Source: Flavobacterium hiemivividum | Lineage (GTDB): Bacteria; Bacteroidota; Bacteroidia; Flavobacteriales; Flavobacteriaceae | Direction: 5' to 3' | Length of the DNA: 64,000 nucleotides | Assembly (NCBI RefSeq): GCF_004349145.1 | Contig: NZ_SMFO01000006.1 | Span: 124,001 to 188,000, forward strand | Part shown: piece by piece, positions 18,439 through 27,373 of the stretch | How the letters are laid out: every line of letters starts with the position of its first letter | Position numbering within the stretch: position 1 is the first letter of the stretch | The notes under the pieces: generated by a model | The model's database searches: none | Told to the model about the DNA's origin: nothing | What the model saw: the letters and a program-made list of their open reading frames with translations, nothing else | Program-made: the position numbers and the translations under genes

Positions 18439-18733
18439 TAGTTTCATTTTTAGTTAGTTATTTTGGTTATTCTAATTTTCAAAAATAGCTAGAATATTGA
18501 GACAGCGATTAATTATCTTTAAAATTTTAAAATAAAACGTACTTTAAACTTACAATTTTGCAACTAACTTCGGAAAAATATCCAATTGAAATATAACGCT
18601 TCTCCATGACAGAAAGTTTTTTCGAATGCATAAAAATATAATCTTAATTATTGTTATAGGAAAAATATTCTCGAAAAAGAGTGCTTTTTTTAGTTAGCAA
18701 TTAATGCATATTGGACGTTACTGTAATAAGAAA

Positions 18734-19684
18734 TTAAACCGTAATTACATCGACAATTGCCGAAACTGGACGTATTGCCCTCGTATCTTCAATTGTGGGT
18801 CCAGCAACCCAAACGGTTTTATAGGTAACTTCGGTAGCTGCTTTTGTTACGGCATTTGATCCCATAACATATCGGATCATTTTCACCCATTTTTTCAAGG
18901 TTTTATTTTTGCTCAAGGTTTTCTCTATCCAAGATTGTTTAGTCCCTACTTTTTGGACATACGGCGTATTAATCACCGTGCAAGGTGTTCCTGATATTTT
19001 CTCGGTCAAAACTATATCATTGGCACCATAATCAACACAAGCTTGTTTGTATTCCTCCGAAACTCCAGATTCAAATGACGCTATAAAAGGACTACCAACT
19101 GATACTCCAATCGCTCCGTAGCTTAACATTTTATCTAAATCTGATTTAGTGCTCACGCCACCTGCCGAGATAACAGGTAATCCTGTATTTAAATTTAACT
19201 CTTTAATTAAGGCTTCTGGAGGTGTTGGTCCTCTATGTCCTCCAGCCAGATTATTAACCGCAATTAATGCATCGGCACCTAAGCTTTCTACTTTTTTGGC
19301 AAAAGCCAAGTCGGTTACATCACAAAAAACTTTAATCCCTGCCTTATGTGCGGCATTAATGGTTTCTTCTGGTGAACCCAGAGAAGTAATGATAAAATCT
19401 ACTTTTTCATCACACAAAACAGCCAGCTGATCTTTGTATTTGATATTTGATTTATTCACAATCAAATTATAACCAAAACTACCTCCTGAAACTTTCGCAG
19501 CTTTTAATTCCAAAATCGAAGCTCGAAGTTCCTCTAATGTACGGTAATTTAAAGCTGGAATACATCCCGCAACACCAGATTTCATTCCTTCGATGACCAT
19601 TTTAGTATTCGAAACTAGAAACATTGGTGCTATTATCAAGGGGCGATCAATATTCAAAAGGGAGGTCAACGTAGGCTTTGCCAT
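18734..19684 (-). CDS. nitronate monooxygenase / FMN-dependent flavoprotein of the NPD family
   Basis: A 316-residue TIM-barrel flavoprotein of the nitronate monooxygenase/FabK family. The start is ATG 19684 (MAKPTL...); a longer frame would enter the -7 box. Seen are the N-terminal PLIIAPM, the catalytic-type His150 in AGGHRGP, and the FMN phosphate-binding VISAGGVSTKSDL and AIGVSVGSPF segments. Relatives oxidise alkyl nitronates or reduce enoyl thioesters (FabK), so a role in lipid metabolism is possible. Its promoter carries a sequence related to the palindrome in the marR promoter of the beta-oxidation operon. Confidence 0.85.
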   Translation of the reverse strand: MAKPTLTSLLNIDRPLIIAPMFLVSNTKMVIEGMKSGVAGCIPALNYRTLEELRASILELKAAKVSGGSFGYNLIVNKSNIKYKDQLAVLCDEKVDFIITSLGSPEETINAAHKAGIKVFCDVTDLAFAKKVESLGADALIAVNNLAGGHRGPTPPEALIKELNLNTGLPVISAGGVSTKSDLDKMLSYGAIGVSVGSPFIASFESGVSEEYKQACVDYGANDIVLTEKISGTPCTVINTPYVQKVGTKQSWIEKTLSKNKTLKKWVKMIRYVMGSNAVTKAATEVTYKTVWVAGPTIEDTRAIRPVSAIVDVITV

Positions 19685-19705
19685 TACTTTAAGTTTTATT
19701 TGAAA

Positions 19706-19740
19706 CAAATATAACAAAATATGCTATGCGTGCCTAGTAT
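19706..19740 (-). promoter_or_regulatory. promoter and candidate MarR operator of the nitronate monooxygenase gene
   Basis: On the minus strand the -7 box is TATATTTG (19713-19706). Seven bases upstream, 19721-19740 reads ATGCTATGCGTGCCTAGTAT on the plus strand, identical at 16 of 20 positions to the palindrome at 22790-22809, which also sits 7 bases from its -7 box. No -33 TTG is present. Confidence 0.5.
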
Positions 19741-19795
19741 TTACAAAGTTATAGACTAAGCAGTATTCTTTCTCATTAATTCGACCTACTGTACA

Positions 19796-19837
19796 AAAAG
19801 GACTAGAAAGTATCTTTTTTTACTTTCTAATCCTTTT
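19796..19837 (-). terminator. terminator of the small hypothetical gene
   Basis: Arms 19796-19812 and 19821-19837 (AAAAGGA and TAGAAAGTA pairing, one C-A mismatch) form a 17-bp stem. On the minus strand the descending arm ends in TTTTT. Confidence 0.75.
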
Positions 19838-19917
19838 ATAGTAGCGAACAGTATACAATTATATGCCTTAACTGTGTGAATATACATCAACATTATACTA
19901 GTCTCTCTTACTGATAA

Positions 19918-20262
19918 TTATTCCTGTGGTACTAGTTCTGGTTCGGTTGCTTCATCTAAGAAAATTTCGACATTAGCCATAAAAATTTCAGGTTCTCTTA
20001 CAGTTACCCAATAATCTGAAACAATACTTAATACGACATCCTTTAAACCACACAAAGAGCTTCCGTCTTGATGTTCCTCATCTCTTATTACTTCAATAAG
20101 CAGCTCGTTCACCTTTCTAATTTTTTCTAAATTCGTCATCATCTTTATTATTTTATTGCTGGTTATGTTTTCGCTAATCCAAAAGATTTCCTGAAGATAT
20201 CGGGCTATGAGCTCTCTAATTGTTGTCAAATTTAGAGAACTAAAATCTTCATTATTTTGCAT
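19918..20262 (-). CDS. hypothetical protein
   Basis: A 114-residue protein if it starts at ATG 20262 (MQNNEDFSS); an upstream ATG at 20340 would add a hydrophobic stretch that looks like non-coding translation. No known domain is recognised. It is probably helical and cytosolic, with an acidic C-terminus (EATEPELVPQE). A hairpin terminator follows, supporting a real gene. It stands alone between the flavoprotein and a long non-coding region. Confidence 0.55.
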   Translation of the reverse strand: MQNNEDFSSLNLTTIRELIARYLQEIFWISENITSNKIIKMMTNLEKIRKVNELLIEVIRDEEHQDGSSLCGLKDVVLSIVSDYWVTVREPEIFMANVEIFLDEATEPELVPQE

Positions 20263-20877
20263 TGAAAAGTATATAAAATAAATTTTTACCACAATACCCA
20301 CTTTTAGTGATATTTCAATAAAAATAGATTTTTTTGGCAAACCCTTTGTTTAATTTATAGTTCACAAAAAATATTGTAAGAAATATAACCCGAAATTAAC
20401 AGTTTTAGTGACCGATATGAATGTGTATAAAAAACAAAATAGTTCAAGTTGTAAGCAGACCGTTACCTACTATAAATGATAATAAATAAGATTAAACATG
20501 TGCTGAAAATGAAAAAGGACCTTCTATTTTTCTACTTGAAATATAAAAAAATAATTCCTGATAACGGAAGAATTAATACAGCATTAATAAAAACTAACAG
20601 CTCAGATTAAGTTTTATCATACTTCAAATCAGAGTCAAAATAGCCAATTTTTCGATTTATTACATGATTTCAAATCTAAACAAACATTTAATAAAATATA
20701 GTAAAACTGAATACTAAAACACCTTTTTTACTAATAATCAACCTATTAAACCCTATTTTAAGAAATCGTTTTCGTAAAAGTTTAATTATAAGGTTTAAAT
20801 TTTCGACTTTAATTTTTAAAATCAGAAATTATTGTCATTTTTTATTTAATTTGCAATAAAATTCAATCATTCGAATA
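20263..20877. other. 615-base AT-rich intergenic region
   Basis: This region lies between divergent genes. It holds only short open frames (for example 20509-20610, 33 codons, no ribosome binding site). The sequence before the ligand start, TTTAATTTG at 20845-20853, resembles a -7 box one base too short. No strong hairpin or repeat was seen. Confidence 0.5.
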
Positions 20878-22653
20878 ATGACAACAATAACCAGACTCTT
20901 TGATTTTCCTTATTATCAACAAGATAAATATACTTCAATTCCAGATGCACTGGTAACAAAGCAAAATGGTGTTTGGGAGAAAACTTCTACCCAAGAATAC
21001 ATTGCTAAAGCCAATAACATCTCCAGAGCATTACTGCGTATGGGAGTTAAAAAAGATGATAAAATTGCTATTATTTCTACTAATAACAGAACTGAATGGC
21101 ATATCATGGATATTGGGATATTACAAACAGCTGCACAAACAGTTCCTGTATATCCAACTATTTCTGAAGATGATTATGAATACATTTTAAATCATTCAGG
21201 AGCAATATATTGTTTTGTTTCGGACGAAGAAGTACTTAGGAAAGTAAATTTAATCAAACACAAAGTACCAAATTTAAAAGAAGTCTATTCGTTTAATCCA
21301 ATAGCTGGATGCAAAAGCTGGAAGGAGTTGCTGGTTCTTGGCGAAGACCAAAGCAATCAAGAAGAAGTTGAAAACCGAAAAAACGATGTCAAACCAGACG
21401 ATTTGGCAACCATTATATACACTTCGGGAACAACGGGCCGACCAAAAGGAGTAATGCTTTCGCATAACAATATTGTTTCAGACGTATTAAGTAGTGCATC
21501 GAGAATTCCATTTGAAGCGGGAGCCACTCGTGCTTTGAGTTTTCTTCCTATTTGTCATATTTTCGAAAGAATGATTTTGTATTTATACCAATATTACGGT
21601 GTTTCGGTTTATTTTGGTGAAGCTATAGATAAAATTAGCGACAACCTTAAAGAAGTCCAGCCTACTGTAATCACTGCTGTTCCTAGGTTATTAGAAAAAG
21701 TATACGATAAAATATATGCCAAAGGAACAGAACTAACCGGAATCAAAAAGAGCCTTTTCTTTTGGGCCATTGATTTAGGATTGCGTTATGAACCCTATGG
21801 AGCCAACGGTTTCTGGTATGAATTTCAACTTAAAATTGCTCGAAAATTAATTTTCAGCAAATGGAAAGAAGGATTGGGAGGAAACTTGGATTTAATGGTT
21901 TCCGGTAGTGCCGCATTACAACCTAGATTAACTAGAATTTTTGCTGCAGCTAACATTCCTGTAATGGAAGGTTACGGATTGACTGAAACTTCGCCGGTTA
22001 TCTCAGTGAATGATATGAGAAACAAAGGTTTTAAAGTAGGAACTGTAGGGAGAGTAATCGATAATGTAGAAGTCAAAATTGCCGAAGACGGAGAAATACT
22101 TTGCAAAGGTCCGAACGTCATGATGGGTTATTTTAAAGACGAAGAAAAAACTGCTGAAGCTTTGCAAGGCGGTTATTTTCATACAGGAGATATTGGGAAT
22201 ATAGATGAAGAAGGTTTCTTAAAAATTACCGATCGTAAAAAAGAAATGTTCAAAACTTCGGGCGGGAAATACATTGCACCTCAAATTATTGAAAACACGA
22301 TGAAACAATCTCGTTTTATAGATCAAATTATGGTTATTGGTGATGGACAAAAAATGCCTGCCGCTTTCATTCAGCCTAATTTTGATTTTGTAAAAGAGTG
22401 GAGCAATATTCATAAGTTAAATTTGGGTAACAGTAATCAAGAAATTATCTCCAATGAAAAAGTGATCGCAAGAATTCAAGAAGAAGTTGACTTGTATAAC
22501 GAAAAATTTGGAAACTGGGAAAAAATCAAACGCTTTGAGTTGACACCTGAAGTTTGGTCTATTGAAGGAGGCGAATTAACACCTACATTAAAATTAAAAC
22601 GAAAAATCATATTGGAGAAATATATGGACTTATTCCAAAAAATATACAGTTAA
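20878..22653 (+). CDS. fadD: long-chain fatty-acid--CoA ligase
   Basis: A 591-residue ANL-superfamily enzyme that activates fatty acids with ATP and CoA. The P-loop-like IIYTSGTTGRPKGVMLSH is near 180-197, GYGLTETSP follows about 365-373, then FHTGDIG, and the C-terminal domain has DRKKEMFKTSGGKYIAP. The length and the long central part fit the ACSL/FAA1-type ligases used for beta-oxidation. It lies just upstream of the marR-fadN-fadA-acyl-CoA dehydrogenase operon but ends in its own terminator, so it is a separate transcript. Confidence 0.93.
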   Translation: MTTITRLFDFPYYQQDKYTSIPDALVTKQNGVWEKTSTQEYIAKANNISRALLRMGVKKDDKIAIISTNNRTEWHIMDIGILQTAAQTVPVYPTISEDDYEYILNHSGAIYCFVSDEEVLRKVNLIKHKVPNLKEVYSFNPIAGCKSWKELLVLGEDQSNQEEVENRKNDVKPDDLATIIYTSGTTGRPKGVMLSHNNIVSDVLSSASRIPFEAGATRALSFLPICHIFERMILYLYQYYGVSVYFGEAIDKISDNLKEVQPTVITAVPRLLEKVYDKIYAKGTELTGIKKSLFFWAIDLGLRYEPYGANGFWYEFQLKIARKLIFSKWKEGLGGNLDLMVSGSAALQPRLTRIFAAANIPVMEGYGLTETSPVISVNDMRNKGFKVGTVGRVIDNVEVKIAEDGEILCKGPNVMMGYFKDEEKTAEALQGGYFHTGDIGNIDEEGFLKITDRKKEMFKTSGGKYIAPQIIENTMKQSRFIDQIMVIGDGQKMPAAFIQPNFDFVKEWSNIHKLNLGNSNQEIISNEKVIARIQEEVDLYNEKFGNWEKIKRFELTPEVWSIEGGELTPTLKLKRKIILEKYMDLFQKIYS

Positions 22654-22724
22654 ATACTATATTTATACTAATTACACCTATCGAATATTTACATAATACG
22701 CTGTAAACTATTCTTTTTCAAGAT

Positions 22725-22755
22725 AAAACTCCTCTTTTTTAGAGGAGTTTTTTTA
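22725..22755 (+). terminator. terminator of the acyl-CoA ligase gene
   Basis: An 11-bp perfect stem AAAACTCCTCT/AGAGGAGTTTT with five-T loop and T tail. Confidence 0.85.
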
Positions 22756-22789
22756 TATTTATTACTTTTTAACAAAAATATTGCTTAAT

Positions 22790-22824
22790 ATATTATGCAT
22801 GCATAGTATTTTTTATTATATTTG
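22790..22824 (+). promoter_or_regulatory. promoter and palindromic operator of the beta-oxidation operon
   Basis: The palindrome ATATTATGCATGCATAGTAT (22790-22809, 9 of 10 pairs matching, ATGCATGCAT core) sits where a -33 element would be. It is followed after 7 bases by the -7 box TATATTTG (22817-22824). ATG 22843 follows closely. A dimeric regulator bound here would block sigma factor access, and the first gene of the operon encodes such a regulator (MarR). Confidence 0.65.
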
Positions 22825-22842
22825 AAATCGATATAGTTATAT

Positions 22843-23310
22843 ATGAAAGATAAAACAATAGATTACATATTAAGAGCTACTTGGCAAGCCGTTTCAAGAA
22901 TGTATAACGAAGAAGCTTCTAAGTACGGTGCCACTATGGCAACCGGTTTTGCATTATTGAGTATGGACAAAAATGCAGGCACTCCTTCTACTGCATTAGG
23001 TCCAAAAATGGGCATGGAAGCCACCAGCCTTACCAGAACCTTAAAATCCATGGAAGAGAAAGGCCTGATCATTCGAAAGAAAAATCCAGATGACGGACGT
23101 GGTGTCTTAATTTTCTTGACTGAACTAGGTAAAGAAAAAAGAGACCTTTCAAAAAACACGGTTTTAAAATTCAATGACACAGTAAAAAATCACATTTCCG
23201 ATGAGAAATTGCAACATTTTATTGAAGTCTCGGAAATGATCAACGAATTAATTCATAATAAAAATATATTTAATCAAACTGAAAAATTAGACAATGAAAC
23301 GCACAATTAA
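22843..23310 (+). CDS. MarR family transcriptional regulator
   Basis: A 155-residue winged-helix regulator. Helices around 45-80 (ALGPKMGMEATSLTRTLKSMEEKGLI) form the recognition helix region, followed by the wing RKKNPDDGRGVLIFLT. It is the first gene of the beta-oxidation operon, overlaps fadN by 17 bases, and has a palindrome in its promoter. It is therefore the likely acyl-CoA or fatty-acid-responsive repressor of the cluster, by analogy with FadR-type regulators of other families. The ligand is inferred from context. Confidence 0.9.
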   Translation: MKDKTIDYILRATWQAVSRMYNEEASKYGATMATGFALLSMDKNAGTPSTALGPKMGMEATSLTRTLKSMEEKGLIIRKKNPDDGRGVLIFLTELGKEKRDLSKNTVLKFNDTVKNHISDEKLQHFIEVSEMINELIHNKNIFNQTEKLDNETHN

Positions 23311-25684
23311 AAAAGTTGCAGTAATCGGATCCGGAATTATGGGTTCGGGAATTGCTTGCCATTTTGCCAATATTGGTGTCGAAGTTTTACTTCTTGATAT
23401 CGTTCCCAGAGAACTTACTGAGGTAGAGACAAAAAAAGGATTGACATTAGAAAGTAAAATTGTTCGCAATCGTTTAGTAAATGAGCATTTAATGAATGCT
23501 TTAAAATCAAAACCCTCTCCTATTTACAGCCAAAAATTCGCGAACCGCATTACAACTGGAAACACGACCGACGACATGGCTAAAATTGCCGACGTTGATT
23601 GGATCATAGAAGTAGTTGTTGAAAGATTAGATATTAAAAAATTAGTGTTTGAGCAAGTAGAAAAATATCGCAAACCGGGTACTTTAATTACTTCAAATAC
23701 TTCAGGAATTCCGATTCACTTTATGAGTGAAGGAAGGTCAGAAGATTTCCAAAAACACTTCTGTGGGACTCACTTTTTTAATCCAGCACGTTACTTAAAA
23801 TTATTCGAAATAATTCCTGGTCCACAAACTTCATCTGAAGTATTGGACTTCCTTACTATATATGGAGAGAAATTTTTAGGAAAAACTTCGGTTGTTGCTA
23901 AAGATACTCCAGCTTTCATTGGAAACCGTATTGGGATTTATGGTATTCAAAGTTTATTCCATTTGGTTAAAGAAATGGGCTTAACGATTGAAGAAGTAGA
24001 TAAATTAACTGGTCCAGTTATCGGCCGTCCAAAATCGGCTACTTTTAGAACTGTCGATGTTGTAGGTTTAGATACTTTGGTACACGTTGCAAACGGTATC
24101 TATGAAAACTGTCTAAACGATGAGCAGCACGAATTGTTCAAATTACCAGATTTCGTCAATAAAATGGTCGAAAACAAATGGTTCGGAAGTAAAACTGGTC
24201 AAGGATTTTATAAGAAAGTAGACAAAGATATCCTAACTTTAGATCTAGACACCTTAGAATACCGAGCCGCTAAAAAAGCGTCATTCGCAACACTTGAATT
24301 AACTAAAACTATTGATAAGCCTATCGACCGTTTTAAAGTTTTAGTAAAAGGTAAAGATAAAGCGGGTGAGTTCTACCGTAAAAGTTTTGCTGGTATGTTT
24401 GCTTATGTTTCGAATAGAATACCTGAAATCTCAGACGAATTATACAAAATTGACGACGCTATGAAAGCAGGTTTCGGATGGGAAAATGGTCCATTCGAAA
24501 TTTGGGATGCCATTGGTGTCGAAAAAGGGATCGAGATCATGAAAGCTGAAGGTCTAGAGCCTGCTGCTTGGGTAAATGATATGTTAGTTTCAGGAAGCAA
24601 AAGTTTTTATACTATAAAAGAAGGTGCTACTTTTTTCTATAATATTCCATCTAAAGCACAAACTAAAGTTCCGGGGCAAGATTCATTTATTATCTTGAAC
24701 AACATTCGCGAAAGCAAAAAAGTGTGGAGTAATAGTGGTGCTATTATACAAGATTTAGGCGACGGAATATTGAACTTAGAATTCCAGTCTAAAATGAATA
24801 CTATAGGTGGTGATGTTTTACAAGCGATCAACAAAGCAATCGATCTATCAGAAAAAGAATATCAAGGACTTGTTATTGGTAACCAAGCAGCAAATTTCTC
24901 TGTAGGTGCTAATATTGGAATGATATTCATGATGGCGGTTGAGCAAGAATACGACGAATTAAACATGGCTATCAAAACTTTCCAAGACACGATGATGCGT
25001 GTGCGCTATTCTGGAATCCCAGTAGTTGTTGCTCCGCACGGAATGACTTTTGGTGGTGGTTGCGAAATGAGTTTGCATGCAGACAAAGTTGTTGCGGCAG
25101 CAGAAACATACATGGGATTAGTTGAATTTGGCGTAGGAGTAATACCAGGTGGTGGTGGATCTAAAGAAATGGCTTTAAGAGCTTCTGATTTATTTCATAA
25201 AAACGATGTGGAGCTGAATGTATTGCAGGAATATTTCTTGACAATTGCTATGGCAAAAGTATCTACTTCTGGTTACGAAGCTTTTGATTCTGGATTATTG
25301 CAACAAGGAAAAGACATCATTGTTGTAAACAAAGACCGCCAAATTGCAGAAGCTAAGAAACATGCTTTATTAATGGCCGAAGCGGGTTACACGCAACCGA
25401 TTCGAAGAAATGACGTAAAAGTACTTGGAAAACAAGCATTAGGAATGTTCTTAGTAGGGACTGACCAAATGGAAGCTGGAAAATACATCTCAGAACACGA
25501 CAAGAAGATTGCTAACAAACTGGCTTATGTAATGGCTGGTGGAGATTTATCTGAGGCAACATTAATTTCTGAGCAATATTTACTTGACTTAGAACGTGAA
25601 GCTTTCTTATCGCTATGTACGGAGAGAAAAACATTAGAAAGAATCCAATTTATGTTAACCAAAGGGAAACCGTTGAGAAATTAG
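23294..25684 (+). CDS. fadN: bifunctional 3-hydroxyacyl-CoA dehydrogenase / enoyl-CoA hydratase (FadN type)
   Basis: A 796-residue beta-oxidation enzyme. The dehydrogenase comes first: Rossmann motif GSGIMGSGIACHFAN (about 11-25), the HFFNP motif with catalytic His, and helical 3HCDH C-terminal domains. A second part (about 490-690) is a crotonase domain with the oxyanion segments NFSVGANIG and APHGMTFGGGCEMSLHAD. This order matches Bacillus FadN, opposite to E. coli FadB/FadJ. It overlaps marR and is followed by thiolase and acyl-CoA dehydrogenase genes, completing the cycle. Confidence 0.94.
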   Translation: MKRTIKKVAVIGSGIMGSGIACHFANIGVEVLLLDIVPRELTEVETKKGLTLESKIVRNRLVNEHLMNALKSKPSPIYSQKFANRITTGNTTDDMAKIADVDWIIEVVVERLDIKKLVFEQVEKYRKPGTLITSNTSGIPIHFMSEGRSEDFQKHFCGTHFFNPARYLKLFEIIPGPQTSSEVLDFLTIYGEKFLGKTSVVAKDTPAFIGNRIGIYGIQSLFHLVKEMGLTIEEVDKLTGPVIGRPKSATFRTVDVVGLDTLVHVANGIYENCLNDEQHELFKLPDFVNKMVENKWFGSKTGQGFYKKVDKDILTLDLDTLEYRAAKKASFATLELTKTIDKPIDRFKVLVKGKDKAGEFYRKSFAGMFAYVSNRIPEISDELYKIDDAMKAGFGWENGPFEIWDAIGVEKGIEIMKAEGLEPAAWVNDMLVSGSKSFYTIKEGATFFYNIPSKAQTKVPGQDSFIILNNIRESKKVWSNSGAIIQDLGDGILNLEFQSKMNTIGGDVLQAINKAIDLSEKEYQGLVIGNQAANFSVGANIGMIFMMAVEQEYDELNMAIKTFQDTMMRVRYSGIPVVVAPHGMTFGGGCEMSLHADKVVAAAETYMGLVEFGVGVIPGGGGSKEMALRASDLFHKNDVELNVLQEYFLTIAMAKVSTSGYEAFDSGLLQQGKDIIVVNKDRQIAEAKKHALLMAEAGYTQPIRRNDVKVLGKQALGMFLVGTDQMEAGKYISEHDKKIANKLAYVMAGGDLSEATLISEQYLLDLEREAFLSLCTERKTLERIQFMLTKGKPLRN

Positions 25685-25687
25685 AAA

Positions 25688-25714
25688 TTTGAGTATTAAG
25701 GTTTGAGTATTAAG
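25688..25714 (+). repeat. tandem TTTGAGTATTAAG direct repeat
   Basis: A 13-base unit occurs twice (25688-25700 and 25702-25714), one base apart, just upstream of the four-helix-bundle gene. Inverted matches (CTTAATAC) occur downstream at 26123-26152. Confidence 0.7.
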
Positions 25715-25747
25715 TATCAAGAGTTAATAATTTAAGTAACGACAATT

Positions 25748-26104
25748 ATGCACCAATTTGAAAAATTAAAAATCTGGCAAAAAGCAATGGACATTACTGA
25801 AACTGTTTATCGAGCTTGCACTACTCTACCTCAAGAAGAAAAATTCAATCTTACTAGTCAAATGAAAAGATGTTCAGTTTCAATACCTTCAAATATTGCA
25901 GAAGGCTCTGGAAGAAATTCTAAAAATGAATTTGCACATTTTTTAGGAATAGCTAATGGCTCAACTTTTGAATTAATAACTCAATTAATGATTTCTAAAC
26001 GTCTTGGATTAATAGATGAATTAAAAATTACACCAATAATAAATGAATTAGTCGAGGTGAGTAATATGAATTTTGCACTTCAAAAAACACTAAAAAACCA
26101 ATAA
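25748..26104 (+). CDS. four helix bundle protein (23S rRNA intervening-sequence protein family)
   Basis: A 118-residue, all-helical protein of the S23/IVP family. Typical segments are FEKLKIWQKAMDI, QMKRCSVSIPSNIAEGSGR and NEFAHFLGIANGS. The family was named from intervening sequences in 23S rRNA genes, but in Bacteroidota its members are scattered through intergenic space; biochemical function is not known. Here it splits the fadN-fadA gap and is flanked by related inverted AT-rich repeats, as expected for an inserted cassette. A decayed relative is at 27374. Confidence 0.9.
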   Translation: MHQFEKLKIWQKAMDITETVYRACTTLPQEEKFNLTSQMKRCSVSIPSNIAEGSGRNSKNEFAHFLGIANGSTFELITQLMISKRLGLIDELKITPIINELVEVSNMNFALQKTLKNQ

Positions 26105-26122
26105 TTATAACGATTGGGAAGT

Positions 26123-26152
26123 CTTAATACGTAATACTCCAATCTTAATACT
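26123..26152 (+). repeat. CTTAATAC repeats downstream of the four-helix-bundle gene
   Basis: CTTAATAC occurs at 26123-26130 and 26144-26151, with TAATACTC between them. They are inverted copies of the AGTATTAAG words at 25688-25714. Confidence 0.55.
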
Positions 26153-26160
26153 TTTTATAA

Positions 26161-27342
26161 ATGAAAACAGCCTATATAGTAAAAGCATACAGAACAGCCG
26201 TAGGAAAAGCTCCAAAAGGTGTGTTCAGATTTAAAAGACCTGATGAGTTGGCAGCAGAAACTATTCAGTACATGATGAATGAATTGCCCCATTTTGACAA
26301 GACTCGTATTGATGATGTTATGGTAGGAAATGCCATGCCTGAAGCAGAACAAGGACTTAATGTGGGACGTTTAATCTCTTTGATGGGATTAAAAATTGAA
26401 GATGTTCCCGGAGTAACAGTAAATAGATACTGTGCATCTGGATTAGAAACAATAGGAATGGCTACAGCCAAAATTCAGTCAGGAATGGCACATTGTATTA
26501 TTGCTGGTGGTGCCGAAAGCATGAGCTTTATTCCGATGGGAGGTTACAAACCCACACCGGATTATGCTGTTGCTAAAGCAGGAAACGAGGATTACTACTG
26601 GGGAATGGGATTAACAGCCGAAGCAGTTGCAAACCAGTTTAAAGTCTCTAGAGAAGATCAAGATGAGTTTGCTTACCACTCTCATATGAAAGCCTTGAAA
26701 GCCCAAGCTGAAGGTAAATTTGACAAACAAATTGTTCCAATCACAGTAGACCAAACGTTTATCAATGAAAACGGTAAAAAAGAAACTAAATCTTATGTAG
26801 TCAATAAAGATGAAGGGCCTAGAGCAGGAACTTCAAAAGAAGCTTTGGCTGCTTTAAGACCTGTCTTTGAAGCTGGAGGAAGTGTTACCGCTGGCAACTC
26901 TTCACAAATGAGTGATGGTGCCGCTTTTGTACTTGTAATGAGTGAAGAGATGGTAAAAGAACTTAATCTTGAACCTATCGCAAGATTAGTAAACTTTGCC
27001 TCTGCAGGAGTTGAGCCAAGAATAATGGGAATTGGACCTGTAAAAGCAATTCCAAAGGCATTAAAACAAGCAGGATTATCCATAAATGATATCGACTTAA
27101 TTGAATTAAACGAAGCTTTTGCCTCACAATCGCTAGCAGTTATAAGAGAACTTAATTTAAATCCTGACATTATCAACGTAAATGGTGGCGCCATTGCATT
27201 AGGTCATCCACTAGGATGTACAGGTGCAAAACTATCTGTGCAACTATTTGACGAAATGAAACGCAGAGGAAGTAAATACGGTATTGTAACCATGTGTGTG
27301 GGAACTGGGCAAGGAAGTGCTGGAGTATACGAATTGTTGTAA
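26161..27342 (+). CDS. fadA: acetyl-CoA C-acyltransferase (3-ketoacyl-CoA thiolase)
   Basis: A 393-residue thiolase performing the last step of beta-oxidation. Nucleophile Cys91 is in NRYCASGLE, His349 in ALGHPLGCTGAK, and second catalytic Cys379 in MCVGTGQG. The length is typical. A biosynthetic acetoacetyl-CoA thiolase would look similar; the operon with fadN and an acyl-CoA dehydrogenase supports the degradative role. Confidence 0.95.
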   Translation: MKTAYIVKAYRTAVGKAPKGVFRFKRPDELAAETIQYMMNELPHFDKTRIDDVMVGNAMPEAEQGLNVGRLISLMGLKIEDVPGVTVNRYCASGLETIGMATAKIQSGMAHCIIAGGAESMSFIPMGGYKPTPDYAVAKAGNEDYYWGMGLTAEAVANQFKVSREDQDEFAYHSHMKALKAQAEGKFDKQIVPITVDQTFINENGKKETKSYVVNKDEGPRAGTSKEALAALRPVFEAGGSVTAGNSSQMSDGAAFVLVMSEEMVKELNLEPIARLVNFASAGVEPRIMGIGPVKAIPKALKQAGLSINDIDLIELNEAFASQSLAVIRELNLNPDIINVNGGAIALGHPLGCTGAKLSVQLFDEMKRRGSKYGIVTMCVGTGQGSAGVYELL

Positions 27343-27373
27343 AGTTATTTTAAATGATGAATTTTAAATAAGC

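Noticed and set aside
20509-20610. 33-codon open frame MKKDLLFFYLK... in the long intergenic region
   Set aside because: No ribosome binding site, no promoter and no family resemblance; chance in AT-rich DNA.
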